Source: Gemmatimonas phototrophica (lineage in GTDB: Bacteria; Latescibacterota; UBA2968; UBA8231). Taken from it: DNA of 64,000 nucleotides. Below, piece after piece: positions 6,783 through 15,966 of the stretch (position 1 is its first letter; the number at the start of each line of letters is the position of its first letter). Both the position numbers and the translations under genes were made by a program. The notes beneath the pieces are model-generated. The model was not told the DNA's origin. It did no database searches and was given only the letters and a program-made list of their open reading frames with translations. The stretch lies in contig CAMAVQ010000008.1 of NCBI GenBank assembly GCA_945861755.1, positions 1 to 64,000 of the forward strand, in the 5' to 3' direction.

Positions 6783-8873
6783 TCAGGCAGGGACCTCCAG
6801 CCCCATGCGCTCCATGATATTGAACAACATGCGGCCGAACTGCGCGTCCGTCCCCAACACCTGGGAAGAGAGCACGCTGCCGGCGGCGAAGATCAACCCC
6901 TGTCCCGGCCGCTCGCAGAGCAACATCTCGCTGGCCATCTCGCCGGTGAACTGCTTGTTGTCCCCATCTAGCACCGTCGAGCCGGGCAGCAGGGCCCGGG
7001 CCAGCATGGTCCATGCCGGGTCAGGGGGCTGGTCCAGGTCGGGCTCTGGTCTGGCGGCCCGGTCTGGGTACCGCGCTAGTTCAGGCCGGCCACAGCGCTC
7101 ACACAGGGTGTGCAGGCTCAGGTCGGTTTCGTACCCGGCGGCCTGGTCGGCAAAGGGTGAGGTAGTTTTCACTTGGCGCGGCTGGCCGAAAGCCCAGTGC
7201 TCCGGGGCCAGCACCTGGTACCCGGCACGCGGTCCTTCGAGGGGCGGCGTGGTCCAGCCATTGCTCAACCCGCCCAGCAGGCCCCACTCTGGGTACCCCG
7301 CCTCGCGCATCGTCGCTCCGGGCTGACCGTCGAGCTGGTGGTGATGGGCCGCGTGGATCATCGGGTCGCAGGTGATGCCGGCGGCGGGCAGGCGGGCGTG
7401 TTTGCGCACCTCCATCACCCGGTTGCGCAAATCCAGGCTCACCCGCCAGTACGCGGTGTTGCCCGAGAGGGAGAGCAGATGTCCCCCGCGCTCGACGAAA
7501 CGCTGCAGGCGCTGGTAGTGGTCTGCGGTCCAGTACTCATTGTGGCCGGCAAAAGCCACCACCGAATAGCGATCGAGCAACGAGGGGTCGGCCTCCAGAT
7601 CCCATTCGCTGTACAGATCGTATTCGAGGTGGTGGTGATCGAGCCAGGCGTAGAAGGGCAGTTCGAACTCCACCGTGGCCCGCTCCCACAACTCGCCAGT
7701 GGCCGGTCGCGCTACCCCATGCAGATGGCCGAGGATGGGATAGAGTGGATGCGGATGGTACGCCCCGTAGTCGTATGCCAAATTGTCGAAGGGCCGGAAA
7801 TTGTAGGCAACGCGGGTACTGGTGGTGCTCAGGCACATCAGCCGCGCCCGGGGTTGGCGGGGCCGCACCACAAAGTACACGTGGCGCACCTGACCGGCCT
7901 CGTCGCGCAGCCGGATGCCGTACTGGCCGCTGCGCGCGTCAACGGGCACCTGCCAACTCAAGGCCTGCGGCCAACGGCAGTCCACCAGGGCATCGGCCAT
8001 CAAACGGATCGCGTGGCCAAAGTCGGGGTCGGCGGCAGGGTCGTAGGTACACCAGTCGCTGTCCTCCATGCGGCGCGGGCCCGGCACCATACGGATGGGA
8101 TAATTGACCGGCTGGCCGTGGCGTCCCGCCACCGAAACATCGCGGCAGGGCAGGCCCCCCAGGCTGTCGAACTTCCAGTGGCCGGCGCAGGGGCCTGTCG
8201 GCTCGGTGTTTTTCTCCAGAAAGCGGGCCAGAATCACCGCTGATGAGAACACCTCTTCATAGAGTGTCGGCCCGCACAGATCCCCGGTGAAGAGGGCGCA
8301 GGTCCGGCCCTCCTCGTCGGTCAAGGCCCCCAGGCGCAGCGGACCGCCGCCGGCCAGGGCTGCGCCTTCCCCCTCAGCCACCAGCCGGCCATCCAGGTAC
8401 AGGCGCAGTCGCCCGTCTTCGCAGCAACCCACCGCATGGTGCCACTCCTTCAGGCTCACCTGTCCGCCGCTGATCTTGACCTCGCCCACCGTCCAGCAGA
8501 GCCCATCCTCCTCCAGCCACAGGCCAAAGCCTCGCTGAGAGATCAAGCCACTTTGGGGTGCCAATACCAGAGTGCGGAACCACACTTCCGCACTAAAAGC
8601 TGCTGGCCGTGCCAGACCGCGCTCCACGTACACATAGCTGCCCCGATGCACCGGCTGCGGTGTGGCCTCGATAGGCGGCAACACCGCAATCACCTCGCCC
8701 TCGGCGACCTTGTCCCCCCGCAGGCGCAGCACCTCGGCCTGCACGCGGCCCTCGCCGCTGAGGCGCAGGTCCACCACCTCGCCTGGCTTGACACTCAGGC
8801 AGCGGCTGTACGCGTGGAACCCAGGCACCCAGGAGGGCTGGTGGGGCGGGAGAAAGGCGAGGTCGTCAGTCAT
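6783..8873 (-). CDS. N,N-dimethylformamidase large-subunit-like protein with LamG-type domain
   Basis: 696 aa. Residues ~90-230 form a concanavalin/LamG-like sandwich (AEVWFRTL, LKEWHHAVGC, LRLYLDGRLVAEG). The C-terminal ~450 residues match the DMFA2 large-subunit domain, including AFAGHNEYWT and LLSLSGNTAYWR. In characterised dimethylformamidase the large subunit carries a mononuclear iron held by two Tyr and a Glu; the Tyr-rich conserved blocks are here but I did not map ligands. No small-subunit gene is adjacent, and related proteins in many genomes lack it. First gene of the operon with the amidohydrolase, PLP enzyme and GT-C gene. Probable role: cleavage of an amide-type substrate; substrate unknown. 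Confidence 0.75.
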   Translation of the reverse strand: MTDDLAFLPPHQPSWVPGFHAYSRCLSVKPGEVVDLRLSGEGRVQAEVLRLRGDKVAEGEVIAVLPPIEATPQPVHRGSYVYVERGLARPAAFSAEVWFRTLVLAPQSGLISQRGFGLWLEEDGLCWTVGEVKISGGQVSLKEWHHAVGCCEDGRLRLYLDGRLVAEGEGAALAGGGPLRLGALTDEEGRTCALFTGDLCGPTLYEEVFSSAVILARFLEKNTEPTGPCAGHWKFDSLGGLPCRDVSVAGRHGQPVNYPIRMVPGPRRMEDSDWCTYDPAADPDFGHAIRLMADALVDCRWPQALSWQVPVDARSGQYGIRLRDEAGQVRHVYFVVRPRQPRARLMCLSTTSTRVAYNFRPFDNLAYDYGAYHPHPLYPILGHLHGVARPATGELWERATVEFELPFYAWLDHHHLEYDLYSEWDLEADPSLLDRYSVVAFAGHNEYWTADHYQRLQRFVERGGHLLSLSGNTAYWRVSLDLRNRVMEVRKHARLPAAGITCDPMIHAAHHHQLDGQPGATMREAGYPEWGLLGGLSNGWTTPPLEGPRAGYQVLAPEHWAFGQPRQVKTTSPFADQAAGYETDLSLHTLCERCGRPELARYPDRAARPEPDLDQPPDPAWTMLARALLPGSTVLDGDNKQFTGEMASEMLLCERPGQGLIFAAGSVLSSQVLGTDAQFGRMLFNIMERMGLEVPA

Positions 8874-8915
8874 GGACGGGTACCTGGTCTCGGTATTTTT
8901 CTCAGGAGTGACGCT

Positions 8916-10112
8916 TCACTCACTTCTCTGCATATCGGCGAGGTCGATGATGGCCTGGGCGGCAAAGAGCCGGTTGCGCGCCCGCCCGGTCACCTCTGTC
9001 AGAATGCCGGCATCGACTAACTTCTGGATATTCAGGCTCGCGGCCCGCTGGGTGACCCCCAAGACCTTGGCAGCTCGCGAAATGGTGAGGACAGGATACT
9101 CGAACAAATCATCCACCAGCCGCAACAGCAACGCCGAGGAACGCGCGACAGCAAAACGCTGGTGATATTGCTGCCATAGATTGAGCAGGGTTTCGGTCCG
9201 CCAGAGTGCATCCCGCGCCTGCTCGGCCACCCCTGCCAGCACGAATTCGATCCACGGCATCCATCGGCCGGTGTGGCTCACCTCCAACAAGAGGCGGTAA
9301 TACTCTTGCCTATGCTGCTCAAAGTACGCGCTCAGATAGAGCAAGGGGTGAGCGAGCAATCCTTCATGGCACAGTAGCAATGCCATAAGCAAGCGGCCGA
9401 TGCGCCCGTTGCCATCCAGGAAGGGGTGAATGGCCTCGAACTGGTAATGCACCAGCGCCAATCGCACCAGCGGCGGCAAGGGGGAACTGGCGTGCAGATA
9501 TTGCTCCAATGCGCCCAGGGCTTCCTCCATCTCTGCAGGCGGAGGCGGCACATAGGTGGCGTCCATCAGGGTACACCGGGGAGGGCCGATCCAGTTCTGT
9601 GAGCGGCGAAACTCTCCAGGCGTCAGGTGCTCCCCGCACCCTCCTTCCATCAACTCGGCATGCATCTCGCGCAGCAGCCGCAGACTGAGGGGTAGTTCGT
9701 TCAGACGCTTCAGCCCATGCTCCAGGGCGCGGACATAGTTGGCCACCTCGCGCACATCCGGGGGGGTGGGGCGCACTGCCGATCCCGCCCCCGCAGCCTC
9801 AAAGAAAAACAGGTCTGAAAGGGAGGCCTGCGTGCCCTCGATCCGGCTGGACAGCACCGCCTCGCGCCGGATAAAGGGGCCAATCAGCAGATGGGGATTG
9901 GGCAGGTTGCGCGCGCTACCGGCCAACTCACCCAGCGCCCGATCTGCTGCGGAAAGTTTACCGGCCAGTTCCCAAGTCAATTCCAGCTTGGGCGGCAGTG
10001 GATGAGGTAAAAAGGCCCTGTATCCTGCTCCTCCAGCGGGGTTCCAGACGAGTTTCCCCCATTTATCCTGTGTGAAATCATCAGGTTGCATTGAACGATA
10101 CTCAATTACCAT
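8916..10112 (-). CDS. Class II Fic domain protein with C-terminal winged helix
   Basis: 398 aa. The Fic core motif HPFLDGNGRIGR lies at residues 229-240 and is complete, including the catalytic His and both Arg. The inhibitory helix motif SSRIEG is at 88-93, N-terminal to the core, which makes this a class II Fic enzyme. Such enzymes transfer AMP from ATP to a protein side chain and are held off by the Glu of this motif. The last ~70 residues (SRAAKVLGVTQRAASLNIQK) form a winged helix, a common addition in stand-alone Fic regulators. No antitoxin gene is next to it, as expected for this class. ATG at 10112 or 10091; no strong ribosome-binding site. The target is unknown. Confidence 0.88.
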   Translation of the reverse strand: MVIEYRSMQPDDFTQDKWGKLVWNPAGGAGYRAFLPHPLPPKLELTWELAGKLSAADRALGELAGSARNLPNPHLLIGPFIRREAVLSSRIEGTQASLSDLFFFEAAGAGSAVRPTPPDVREVANYVRALEHGLKRLNELPLSLRLLREMHAELMEGGCGEHLTPGEFRRSQNWIGPPRCTLMDATYVPPPPAEMEEALGALEQYLHASSPLPPLVRLALVHYQFEAIHPFLDGNGRIGRLLMALLLCHEGLLAHPLLYLSAYFEQHRQEYYRLLLEVSHTGRWMPWIEFVLAGVAEQARDALWRTETLLNLWQQYHQRFAVARSSALLLRLVDDLFEYPVLTISRAAKVLGVTQRAASLNIQKLVDAGILTEVTGRARNRLFAAQAIIDLADMQRSE

Positions 10113-10215
10113 TCATGCTAATTAATAATACTTTATCGATCAAAGGTATCATTGGAATGGAGCAGGGTCAATTCTGCCGCGCCAGACCCGTCATCCGGCA
10201 GCAAACGCTTCCCAC

Positions 10216-11022
10216 TCAACCATAAGGCCCCTTGGGGTGCTTGCCCAACACCCGCAGCAGTCGTTCGTCCGCCCCCTCTAATACGTGCTCCGGCATGTGA
10301 TAGTTGAGGAAGGGATAGAAGCGCTGGGCCACCCAGCGCCGGCCCATGGCGTGCTGGAGCAGGTAGCGCACCCGGGTTGAGGTGTTGGGCGCGCCCCGGT
10401 GCCAGCACTGACCGTTGTGCAGGTAGATGTCGCCGGCCCGGCCCAGTATCGAGACCGGGCCCTGGCCCGCAAAACTGGGGGTGAGCGGATCGCTGGGGTT
10501 GCGGCCGGAATAGTGGGAGCCGGGCACAAACTGGGTGGGGCCGTATTCCTCGACCTCCACGTCGGAGAGCAGGATCTGCACGGTCAGGCGGAAAACCGGC
10601 AAACGCAGGCGCGCATCGTGGCGGGGAATCTCGTCGGGCAGGGGGAATTCCACCTCGTCGTCCACATGGAAACGGTCGATGGCCTGGCCCTGGCCGTTGC
10701 GCACCAGGTTCTGGGCGAAGAGGTGGCACTGAGCCCCCAGCACCGCCTCGCAGAGACTGATGATGGGTTCGCGCACCAGCAAATCGCGGAACATGGTGTC
10801 CAGTTCAAAGAGGCGCACCATGACGATCTCGCCATAGCGCAGGTCCGACTGGCCCACCGGGTGCGCGGCAAAGGCGCGGTCTGCCCGTTCGCGCAGCTGG
10901 GCGCACTCTTCAGCGCTGAGCACCTTGGGGATGTAGGCGAAACCGTCGCGGTAGAAGCGGCCGAGAATTTCGGTGCTCTGTTCTTGGGAAAAAGGCTGGT
11001 CCTGCGGGATAGGTGCGGTCAT
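10216..11022 (-). CDS. Phytanoyl-CoA dioxygenase (PhyH) family protein
   Basis: 268 aa from MTAPIPQDQ. Double-stranded beta-helix Fe(II)/2-oxoglutarate oxygenase: RFHVDDEVEF carries the H-x-D iron ligands, HNGQCWHRGAPN supplies the distal His, and RVRYLLQHA the Arg for 2-oxoglutarate. N-terminal YRDGFAYIPKVLSAEECAQL is the usual opening (gain of a pathway to close the active site is typical). Bacterial PhyH enzymes hydroxylate varied small molecules; the substrate is not predictable here. The track ORF begins 22 residues earlier at 11088, but that extension has no ribosome-binding site. It stands alone between the Fic gene and a broken hydrolase remnant. Confidence 0.88.
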   Translation of the reverse strand: MTAPIPQDQPFSQEQSTEILGRFYRDGFAYIPKVLSAEECAQLRERADRAFAAHPVGQSDLRYGEIVMVRLFELDTMFRDLLVREPIISLCEAVLGAQCHLFAQNLVRNGQGQAIDRFHVDDEVEFPLPDEIPRHDARLRLPVFRLTVQILLSDVEVEEYGPTQFVPGSHYSGRNPSDPLTPSFAGQGPVSILGRAGDIYLHNGQCWHRGAPNTSTRVRYLLQHAMGRRWVAQRFYPFLNYHMPEHVLEGADERLLRVLGKHPKGPYG

Positions 11023-11189
11023 GGCGGCCTGCAGCTTTGGGGGAGATTCAGATAGGTCAAAGATAGGGAGGGTCAACCAGAGGGACAACCAGAGCAGCGA
11101 GGGCCTAGCGCGGACGGATCTAGCACCACAGAGCCCTCTTTTCCCCGCAGTAGGATCGACTTATCTTCTCGCCGTACCCCTCAAAAGCA

Positions 11190-11761
11190 CAGCCCAGGAT
11201 ACCAAAGCGTTCGAGATGGCCCCCGGCGGCTTCAACCAGGTCGAGGGCCCGCGCTTCTGGGGCTGCAAACCGCCCTACCTGCCCCTGGGCTCGCGGCCCG
11301 ACGTGCTGGTTTTCCAGACCGCGCCCCTGCCGCAAGACCTGGAGGTGACCGGCCCCATCGAGGTGTTGCTCTGGGTGGCTTCCTCGGCCCGCGACACGGA
11401 CTTCACCGCCAAACTCATCGATGGGTACCCGCCCAGCAACTGGTACCCTCCCGGGTATGCCCTGAACATCACCGACAGCATCCTGCGCCTGCGTTACCGG
11501 GGCGAGGGCAAGAAGGCCCAGCCCTACACCCCCGGCGAGGTGGTCGAGATCACCATCACCCTCTAACCCACCAGCAACCTCTTCGCTGCCGGCCATTGCC
11601 TTCGCCTGGACCTTTCCAGCTCCAACTTCCCGCGCTTTGACGTCAATCCCAATACCGGCGAGCCCCTGGGCACTGAGCGCAGACGAGCCGCTGCCGACAA
11701 CACCATTTTCCACCACGCCCTTCGCCCCTCGCATATCGTGTTGCCGGTAATCCCCTCCTAG
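11190..11761 (+). pseudogene. CocE/NonD X-Pro dipeptidyl-peptidase C-terminal domain remnant
   Basis: The plus frame reads GGFNQVEGPRFWGCKPPYLP, then DVLVFQTAPL and DTDFTAKLID, which is the C-terminal beta-sandwich of CocE/NonD-type alpha/beta hydrolases. A TAA stop at 11564-11566 interrupts the frame, but the same frame continues with PTSNLFAAGHCLRLDLSSSN and FPRFDVNPNTGE, the expected end of the domain. A change of a TAC Tyr codon to TAA would explain the stop. The catalytic hydrolase domain is missing upstream, where the minus-strand PhyH gene starts. The gene is therefore both truncated and nonsense-mutated. The track ORF 10973..11566 shows only part of it. Confidence 0.8.
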
Positions 11762-11770
11762 CCAGGGCAA

Positions 11771-12679
11771 TCAGCTCCGCTTCGCCCCCAGCGCCGCCAT
11801 CGCCGAGCCGCTCACCACCATGGCTGCACCTACCAGGCTGAGGGTGTTGAGGGGCTCGGGGGCGAAGAGCTGGGGAAAGAGCCGGGCCCAGGTCAGGGAG
11901 CCGGCCACGGTGATCAGCGGGGTCAGGGCCATCACCACGCTGAAGCGCGAAGCAGGCAGGCGGCCCAGGGTGGCGGCGAAGCTCAGGTAGGAAACCAGGG
12001 TCATGAGGATACACAGGCCCAGCAAGAGCAGGCGGCCCCCGTCCAGCCCCGCCAATTCGTCCGGGCGACACCGCGGCAGCAACCCGATAGCGCCCCCGGC
12101 AAAACACACCATCAGCACAAAGTTGGTCGGCAACTGGCGCTGCAGTTGTTTTTGGATCAGGGCATAGATCGCCCACGAGAGGGAGCAGCCCACTGCCAGG
12201 GGCAGGCCGAGGATCAGGTCGCTGTCGCTGGAGAAGAATTCGGCATAGCGGTTGTTGAAGAAGAGGGCCAGGCCCACCAGCAAGAGCGCGAAGCCGGCCC
12301 ACTGCCTGGGAGTGAAACGCTCCCCAAAAACCAGCATACCCCCGACCAGCAGGAAGACCGGCGACATCTGGGTGAGCACCTGAGTCGCACTGGGGGCCAG
12401 GTGGTCCAGGGCCATCAGGTAGAAAACATAGTTGGCGGTGAGGGAAACGACCCCGGCCAGCAGCCATCCCCAGATGCGGCCCGGCACCTGACGCAGCGCC
12501 ACCCGCCCCTGCCCGCCCCGCTGCAGCAAAGAGAGCGCAGCGGCCGTGACGATCAGCCTGCACCAGGTCAGGGTGTAGGGGTCCAGGGTGCCGAGCAGGT
12601 TCTTGAGCAGGATGGGCAGCGATCCCCACAGGAGGGCGGTGATCCCGGCAAAGAGCAGGCCTGCGTTCAACCGGCCCAC
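11771..12679 (-). CDS. EamA/DMT-superfamily permease
   Basis: 302 aa, ten predicted membrane helices in two EamA repeats. The N-terminal repeat opens AGITALLWGSLPILLKNLL, the typical GxxWG-containing first helix. The second repeat runs from about GLPLAVGCSLSWAIYALIQK and ends in LSLVGAAMVVSGSAMAALG. DMT permeases usually export metabolites such as amino acids or nucleosides; the substrate is unknown. The start is a GTG 1 nt past the chrA stop, so the two are cotranscribed. Confidence 0.85.
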   Translation of the reverse strand: MGRLNAGLLFAGITALLWGSLPILLKNLLGTLDPYTLTWCRLIVTAAALSLLQRGGQGRVALRQVPGRIWGWLLAGVVSLTANYVFYLMALDHLAPSATQVLTQMSPVFLLVGGMLVFGERFTPRQWAGFALLLVGLALFFNNRYAEFFSSDSDLILGLPLAVGCSLSWAIYALIQKQLQRQLPTNFVLMVCFAGGAIGLLPRCRPDELAGLDGGRLLLLGLCILMTLVSYLSFAATLGRLPASRFSVVMALTPLITVAGSLTWARLFPQLFAPEPLNTLSLVGAAMVVSGSAMAALGAKRS

Positions 12680-12680
12680 C

Positions 12681-14039
12681 TCAAGGGAAGAGGGTTTTCA
12701 GCGCCAGGCCAGCCAGGGCGCAGGCGGCGATGACCTCGATGACCCGGCGCTTGTACCCAAAAAGCGCTACCACAGCTCCCACCGAGACCAGAGCCGAAGC
12801 CCAGTCCACCCCGCCGGCGAAACCCGCGGGCCAGAGGACATGGTAGCCAAAAAACAGGGCGAGGTTCAGGATCACGCCTACCACCGCGGCGGTGATCGCC
12901 GCCAGCGGCGCGGTGAACTTCAGGTCCCCGTGGGTCGACTCCACCAGCGGTCCACCTGCCAGGATGAAGAGGAAGGAAGGCAAAAAGGTGAACCAGGTCA
13001 CCAGCGCCGCTGCCGCTGCCCCGGACCAGAAGAGCAGTTCGGGCCCCAGGAGCGCCTGGGTATAGCCGCCCACAAAACCGACAAAGGCCACCACCATGAT
13101 CAGGGGCCCCGGCGTGGTCTCGCCCAGGGCCAGGCCGTCGATCATTTGCTCCGGGCTGAGCCAGCCGTAGTGCCCCACCGCCCCCTGCCAGACATAGGGC
13201 AGCACCGCATAGGCCCCGCCAAAGGTCAGCAGCGCGGCCTTGGTGAAAAACCACCCCATCTGGGTGAAGGCGCCCCCCCAGCCGTACTGCACCCACAGCA
13301 TACCCATGGACCCTGCCCACAGCAACCCTCCCACCCCACCCACCCGTGCTAAGCGGCCCCAACTAAAACGGGCGTGCGCCGGGGTCGGGGTGTGGTCGTC
13401 GATCAGCGCCGGCCCATAGGACTTGGCCCCACCGCCGTGCCCACCTCCCCCGCTGAATTGCCCAGGGATGATGCGCCCACCCAGGTACCCGGCTAGGCCC
13501 GCGCCGGCGACAATTGCCGGGAAAGGCACCTGGAGCACAAATATCGCCGCCAAGGCCACTGCAGCGATGGCCCACTGCACGGGATGGCGCAGTGACCGCG
13601 CGGCGATGCGGTGGGCCGCGTGGGCGACGATGACGGTGACCGCCGGCTTGATGCCGTAGAAGAGCCCGGCCACCAGGGGCATTTCGCCCAGGGCGATGTA
13701 CACCCACGAAAGCGCGATGAGGATGAAGAGCGAGGGCAGGACGAAGAGGACCCCGGCCGCGATGCCGCCCCAGGTGCGGTGCATCAGCCAGCCCAGATAG
13801 GTGGCCAACTGCTGCGCTTCGGGGCCGGGGAGGACCATGCAGTAGTTGAGCGCGTGCAGGAAGCGCTTTTCGCTGATCCAGCGCCGGCGCTCCACCAACT
13901 CGCTGTGCATGAGGGCGATCTGCCCGGCCGGCCCGCCAAAACTGATAAAACCGAGCTTGAGCCAGAAGCGGAGGGCAACCCAGAAACCTACCATCTCGGG
14001 CCGGCCCACTGGACCCCTTGGCTCTGCGCTCTCAGCCAC
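12681..14039 (-). CDS. chrA: Chromate transporter family protein (two CHR domains)
   Basis: 452 aa, the long ChrA form with two homologous halves. The first half has LGFISFGGPAGQIALMHSEL and MVLPGPEAQQLATYLGWL; the second half repeats this as KAALLTFGGAYAVLPYV and GLALGETTPGPLIMVVAFVG. In characterised members ChrA exports chromate driven by the proton gradient. A central His/Gly-rich linker (GGGGHGGGAKSYG) joins the halves. It overlaps the isochorismatase-like gene by 8 nt and is followed after 1 nt by the EamA permease. Whether the substrate here is chromate or another anion cannot be told. Confidence 0.88.
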   Translation of the reverse strand: MAESAEPRGPVGRPEMVGFWVALRFWLKLGFISFGGPAGQIALMHSELVERRRWISEKRFLHALNYCMVLPGPEAQQLATYLGWLMHRTWGGIAAGVLFVLPSLFILIALSWVYIALGEMPLVAGLFYGIKPAVTVIVAHAAHRIAARSLRHPVQWAIAAVALAAIFVLQVPFPAIVAGAGLAGYLGGRIIPGQFSGGGGHGGGAKSYGPALIDDHTPTPAHARFSWGRLARVGGVGGLLWAGSMGMLWVQYGWGGAFTQMGWFFTKAALLTFGGAYAVLPYVWQGAVGHYGWLSPEQMIDGLALGETTPGPLIMVVAFVGFVGGYTQALLGPELLFWSGAAAAALVTWFTFLPSFLFILAGGPLVESTHGDLKFTAPLAAITAAVVGVILNLALFFGYHVLWPAGFAGGVDWASALVSVGAVVALFGYKRRVIEVIAACALAGLALKTLFP

Positions 14040-14787
14040 CGCTATTCAGCACCTCCTCGCTGAGCGCCGTGGGGCACCAGAACTTCTCGATGAACTCCAC
14101 CACCAAACGCGTGCCTTCCTCGTGGCTGACATAGGGAGGCCGGGCCGGGTTGTACATGGTGTCGGTCAGGTCGCGCAGCAGGGTCACCTCCATGCCCCAT
14201 TTCACCATCTGCTTGATGGCAAAGGAGCGGTTGAGCACACACATATTGGTATGCACCCCCAAAATCAGCAGCCGGCGGCGGCCCTCCCCGCGCAGGAAGC
14301 TGTAGACTTCCTTCCCTTGGTCGGAGATGCCGTCCTGGTCCTGGTCGATGTGGATGGCTGGATGCTGCCGGCTCCAGGCCTTGTGCCAGGTGGGCTCGCC
14401 GGTGTCGGTGCCGCTGTCCGAAGCGTCCACAGGCAGGGGAGGGTCCTCGCGTTCGGCCGGGGTTGGCAGTTCCACCGCCCTGGCCTCCTGCACCCGCTGC
14501 CGCGCCGGCGTCCCCTCGTAAAAAGCCATGGTGTCAGATGGGGCATGGATGATCCGCACCCCCAGGCTGCGGGCAGCGCGCACCACCTGGTCCATACGCG
14601 GCAACAGGGGTGCGAGCCTTTCGTTGGCCCCCCGGCTCCAATGCCGGTCCCACACGTCGCACAAAAGCAGCGCGCTCTGGTTCGCCGGCCAGGCAACGCG
14701 GGTCTCGCTCACCTGCCAGACATTGCGCCCATGCTGGTCCTGCCCCAGGGTCTGGGTGCGCCGTTCGAGGTTCAGGGTCTTGCCCAT
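14032..14787 (-). CDS. Isochorismatase-like cysteine hydrolase
   Basis: 251 aa with the cysteine-hydrolase triad of the family: Asp in ALLLCDVWDRHW, Lys candidates in the mid region, and the nucleophile Cys in ILGVHTNMCVLNRSFAI. The GVxTNxCV block is diagnostic. Members hydrolyse small amides or isochorismate-like vinyl ethers. An unusual insertion of ~60 residues (about 95-150, rich in Pro, Asp and Glu) precedes the core segment that contains HIDQDQDGISDQGKEVYSFL. First gene of the group with chrA and the EamA permease. Confidence 0.82.
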   Translation of the reverse strand: MGKTLNLERRTQTLGQDQHGRNVWQVSETRVAWPANQSALLLCDVWDRHWSRGANERLAPLLPRMDQVVRAARSLGVRIIHAPSDTMAFYEGTPARQRVQEARAVELPTPAEREDPPLPVDASDSGTDTGEPTWHKAWSRQHPAIHIDQDQDGISDQGKEVYSFLRGEGRRRLLILGVHTNMCVLNRSFAIKQMVKWGMEVTLLRDLTDTMYNPARPPYVSHEEGTRLVVEFIEKFWCPTALSEEVLNSGG

Positions 14788-14811
14788 CGCCGTTCCTTTG
14801 CGAGGTGAGGG

Positions 14812-15867
14812 TTAGTGTCCACTATCGCAGCCTTCGACACAGACACCATTTTTGAAAATCATGGAATTTAGTACTCCGCCCTCACTATCATACCAAATCC
14901 ACTCCCCTTCCTGTTTCCCAGCGACGTACTGTCCCTCGCCGTATTTTGTTCCATCTTCACTGTATGAAAGCCACTTTCCCTCCCGCTTCCCATCTTTGAA
15001 TTTTACCTCCCACTCTACCTTCCCATCCTCTTGATACCCTACCCACTTCCCCTCTGGTATCCCACCTTTGAAATTTACCTCCAAAACAGGCTTGCCTGTC
15101 TCATAGTACGCTTTGTAATACCCCGCGAAGGCGTGATCGTTCTTTGCCCTGACAATGTGGTCTTCTTCTGATTTCGGTTGGGCGCCGCCGACATAATACT
15201 CATACTTGAACTTCGTCTTCCCATCGGGGTACTTTTCCTCCCATACCAGCACCTCCTCCCCCTTTGGACCGGTTTTCTTTTTGTTATCGGTGGCGGGCGC
15301 GCCAACCTCCTGGGCGGCAGTGCCGCTTGCCTCGACCTTCCCTTGGGGACTCAACTTCCAGAATTGGCCGGCATAATCGCCCATCTCGCCCATAAAGGGG
15401 TCATTTGCGCCATCCCCATAGGTGTCCAGCGCCCACCCCGCTTCCAGACTTTGGTTGGTCAAACGGTAGTATCCCTCTCCGAGCGGGGTTATTTCCCACA
15501 ACTGCCCAGGGGAGATCTCCTCTGCCGGGGTCATCAGCAGCTTAGTGCTGTCCCCCGGATCGATGTCGAGGGCCAGGCCATCACCCAGGTATTTGTTGGT
15601 AAGCTGATACACCCCCTCCCCCTCCGTCGGCTGCAGGCGCCAAAGCTGGCCCGGCACCTGAGCTGCTTTGCCCATGGCCGGATGGCTTTGGTCCGCCGCG
15701 TTGATCTCCAGAGCCCGTTCTGCGCCGAGAAATTCGTTGGCAAGGCGGTACCAGCTTCCCGGGTCAATGGTCGATTGGGCATGTGCTGGCAATGCCGCAG
15801 CGGTGTACAAAAGGGTGAGCAGCACCAGCAGGGCAGAACACTGTACTCGGCAGTATATTTTTTTCAT
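14812..15867 (-). CDS. Secreted RICIN-like/MORN-repeat protein
   Basis: 351 aa with a signal peptide (MKKIY, hydrophobic core, LPAHAQS cleavage site). Residues ~35-180 form a RICIN-type beta-trefoil with three repeats, each with a Q-x-W element (GQLWRL, GQLWEI, GQFWKL). Residues ~210-345 are MORN-like repeats of the YwqK type (GKPVLEVNFKGGIPEGKWVG, WEVKFKDGKREGKW, GKQEGEWIWY). A C-terminal pair of Cys (VCVEGCDSGH) may form a disulfide. Trefoils bind sugars and MORN sheets make extended surfaces, so a secreted binding protein is likely. A good GGAGG site precedes the ATG. Codon use looks less GC-rich than its neighbours, especially in the MORN half. Confidence 0.75.
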   Translation of the reverse strand: MKKIYCRVQCSALLVLLTLLYTAAALPAHAQSTIDPGSWYRLANEFLGAERALEINAADQSHPAMGKAAQVPGQLWRLQPTEGEGVYQLTNKYLGDGLALDIDPGDSTKLLMTPAEEISPGQLWEITPLGEGYYRLTNQSLEAGWALDTYGDGANDPFMGEMGDYAGQFWKLSPQGKVEASGTAAQEVGAPATDNKKKTGPKGEEVLVWEEKYPDGKTKFKYEYYVGGAQPKSEEDHIVRAKNDHAFAGYYKAYYETGKPVLEVNFKGGIPEGKWVGYQEDGKVEWEVKFKDGKREGKWLSYSEDGTKYGEGQYVAGKQEGEWIWYDSEGGVLNSMIFKNGVCVEGCDSGH

Positions 15868-15966
15868 GGCGCGATTTCCTCCGTTTGGAAACTAGCGTGA
15901 GGTCCCGTCGACTTCCGATGTCGCTTCCACCTCAAACAGAACCTTGTCCTTCATCCGCTGCAACCA

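Noticed and set aside
8916-10112. Fic gene as half of a toxin-antitoxin pair
   Set aside because: The inhibitory motif is in the same chain and no small antitoxin gene flanks it, so it is a self-inhibited class II protein.
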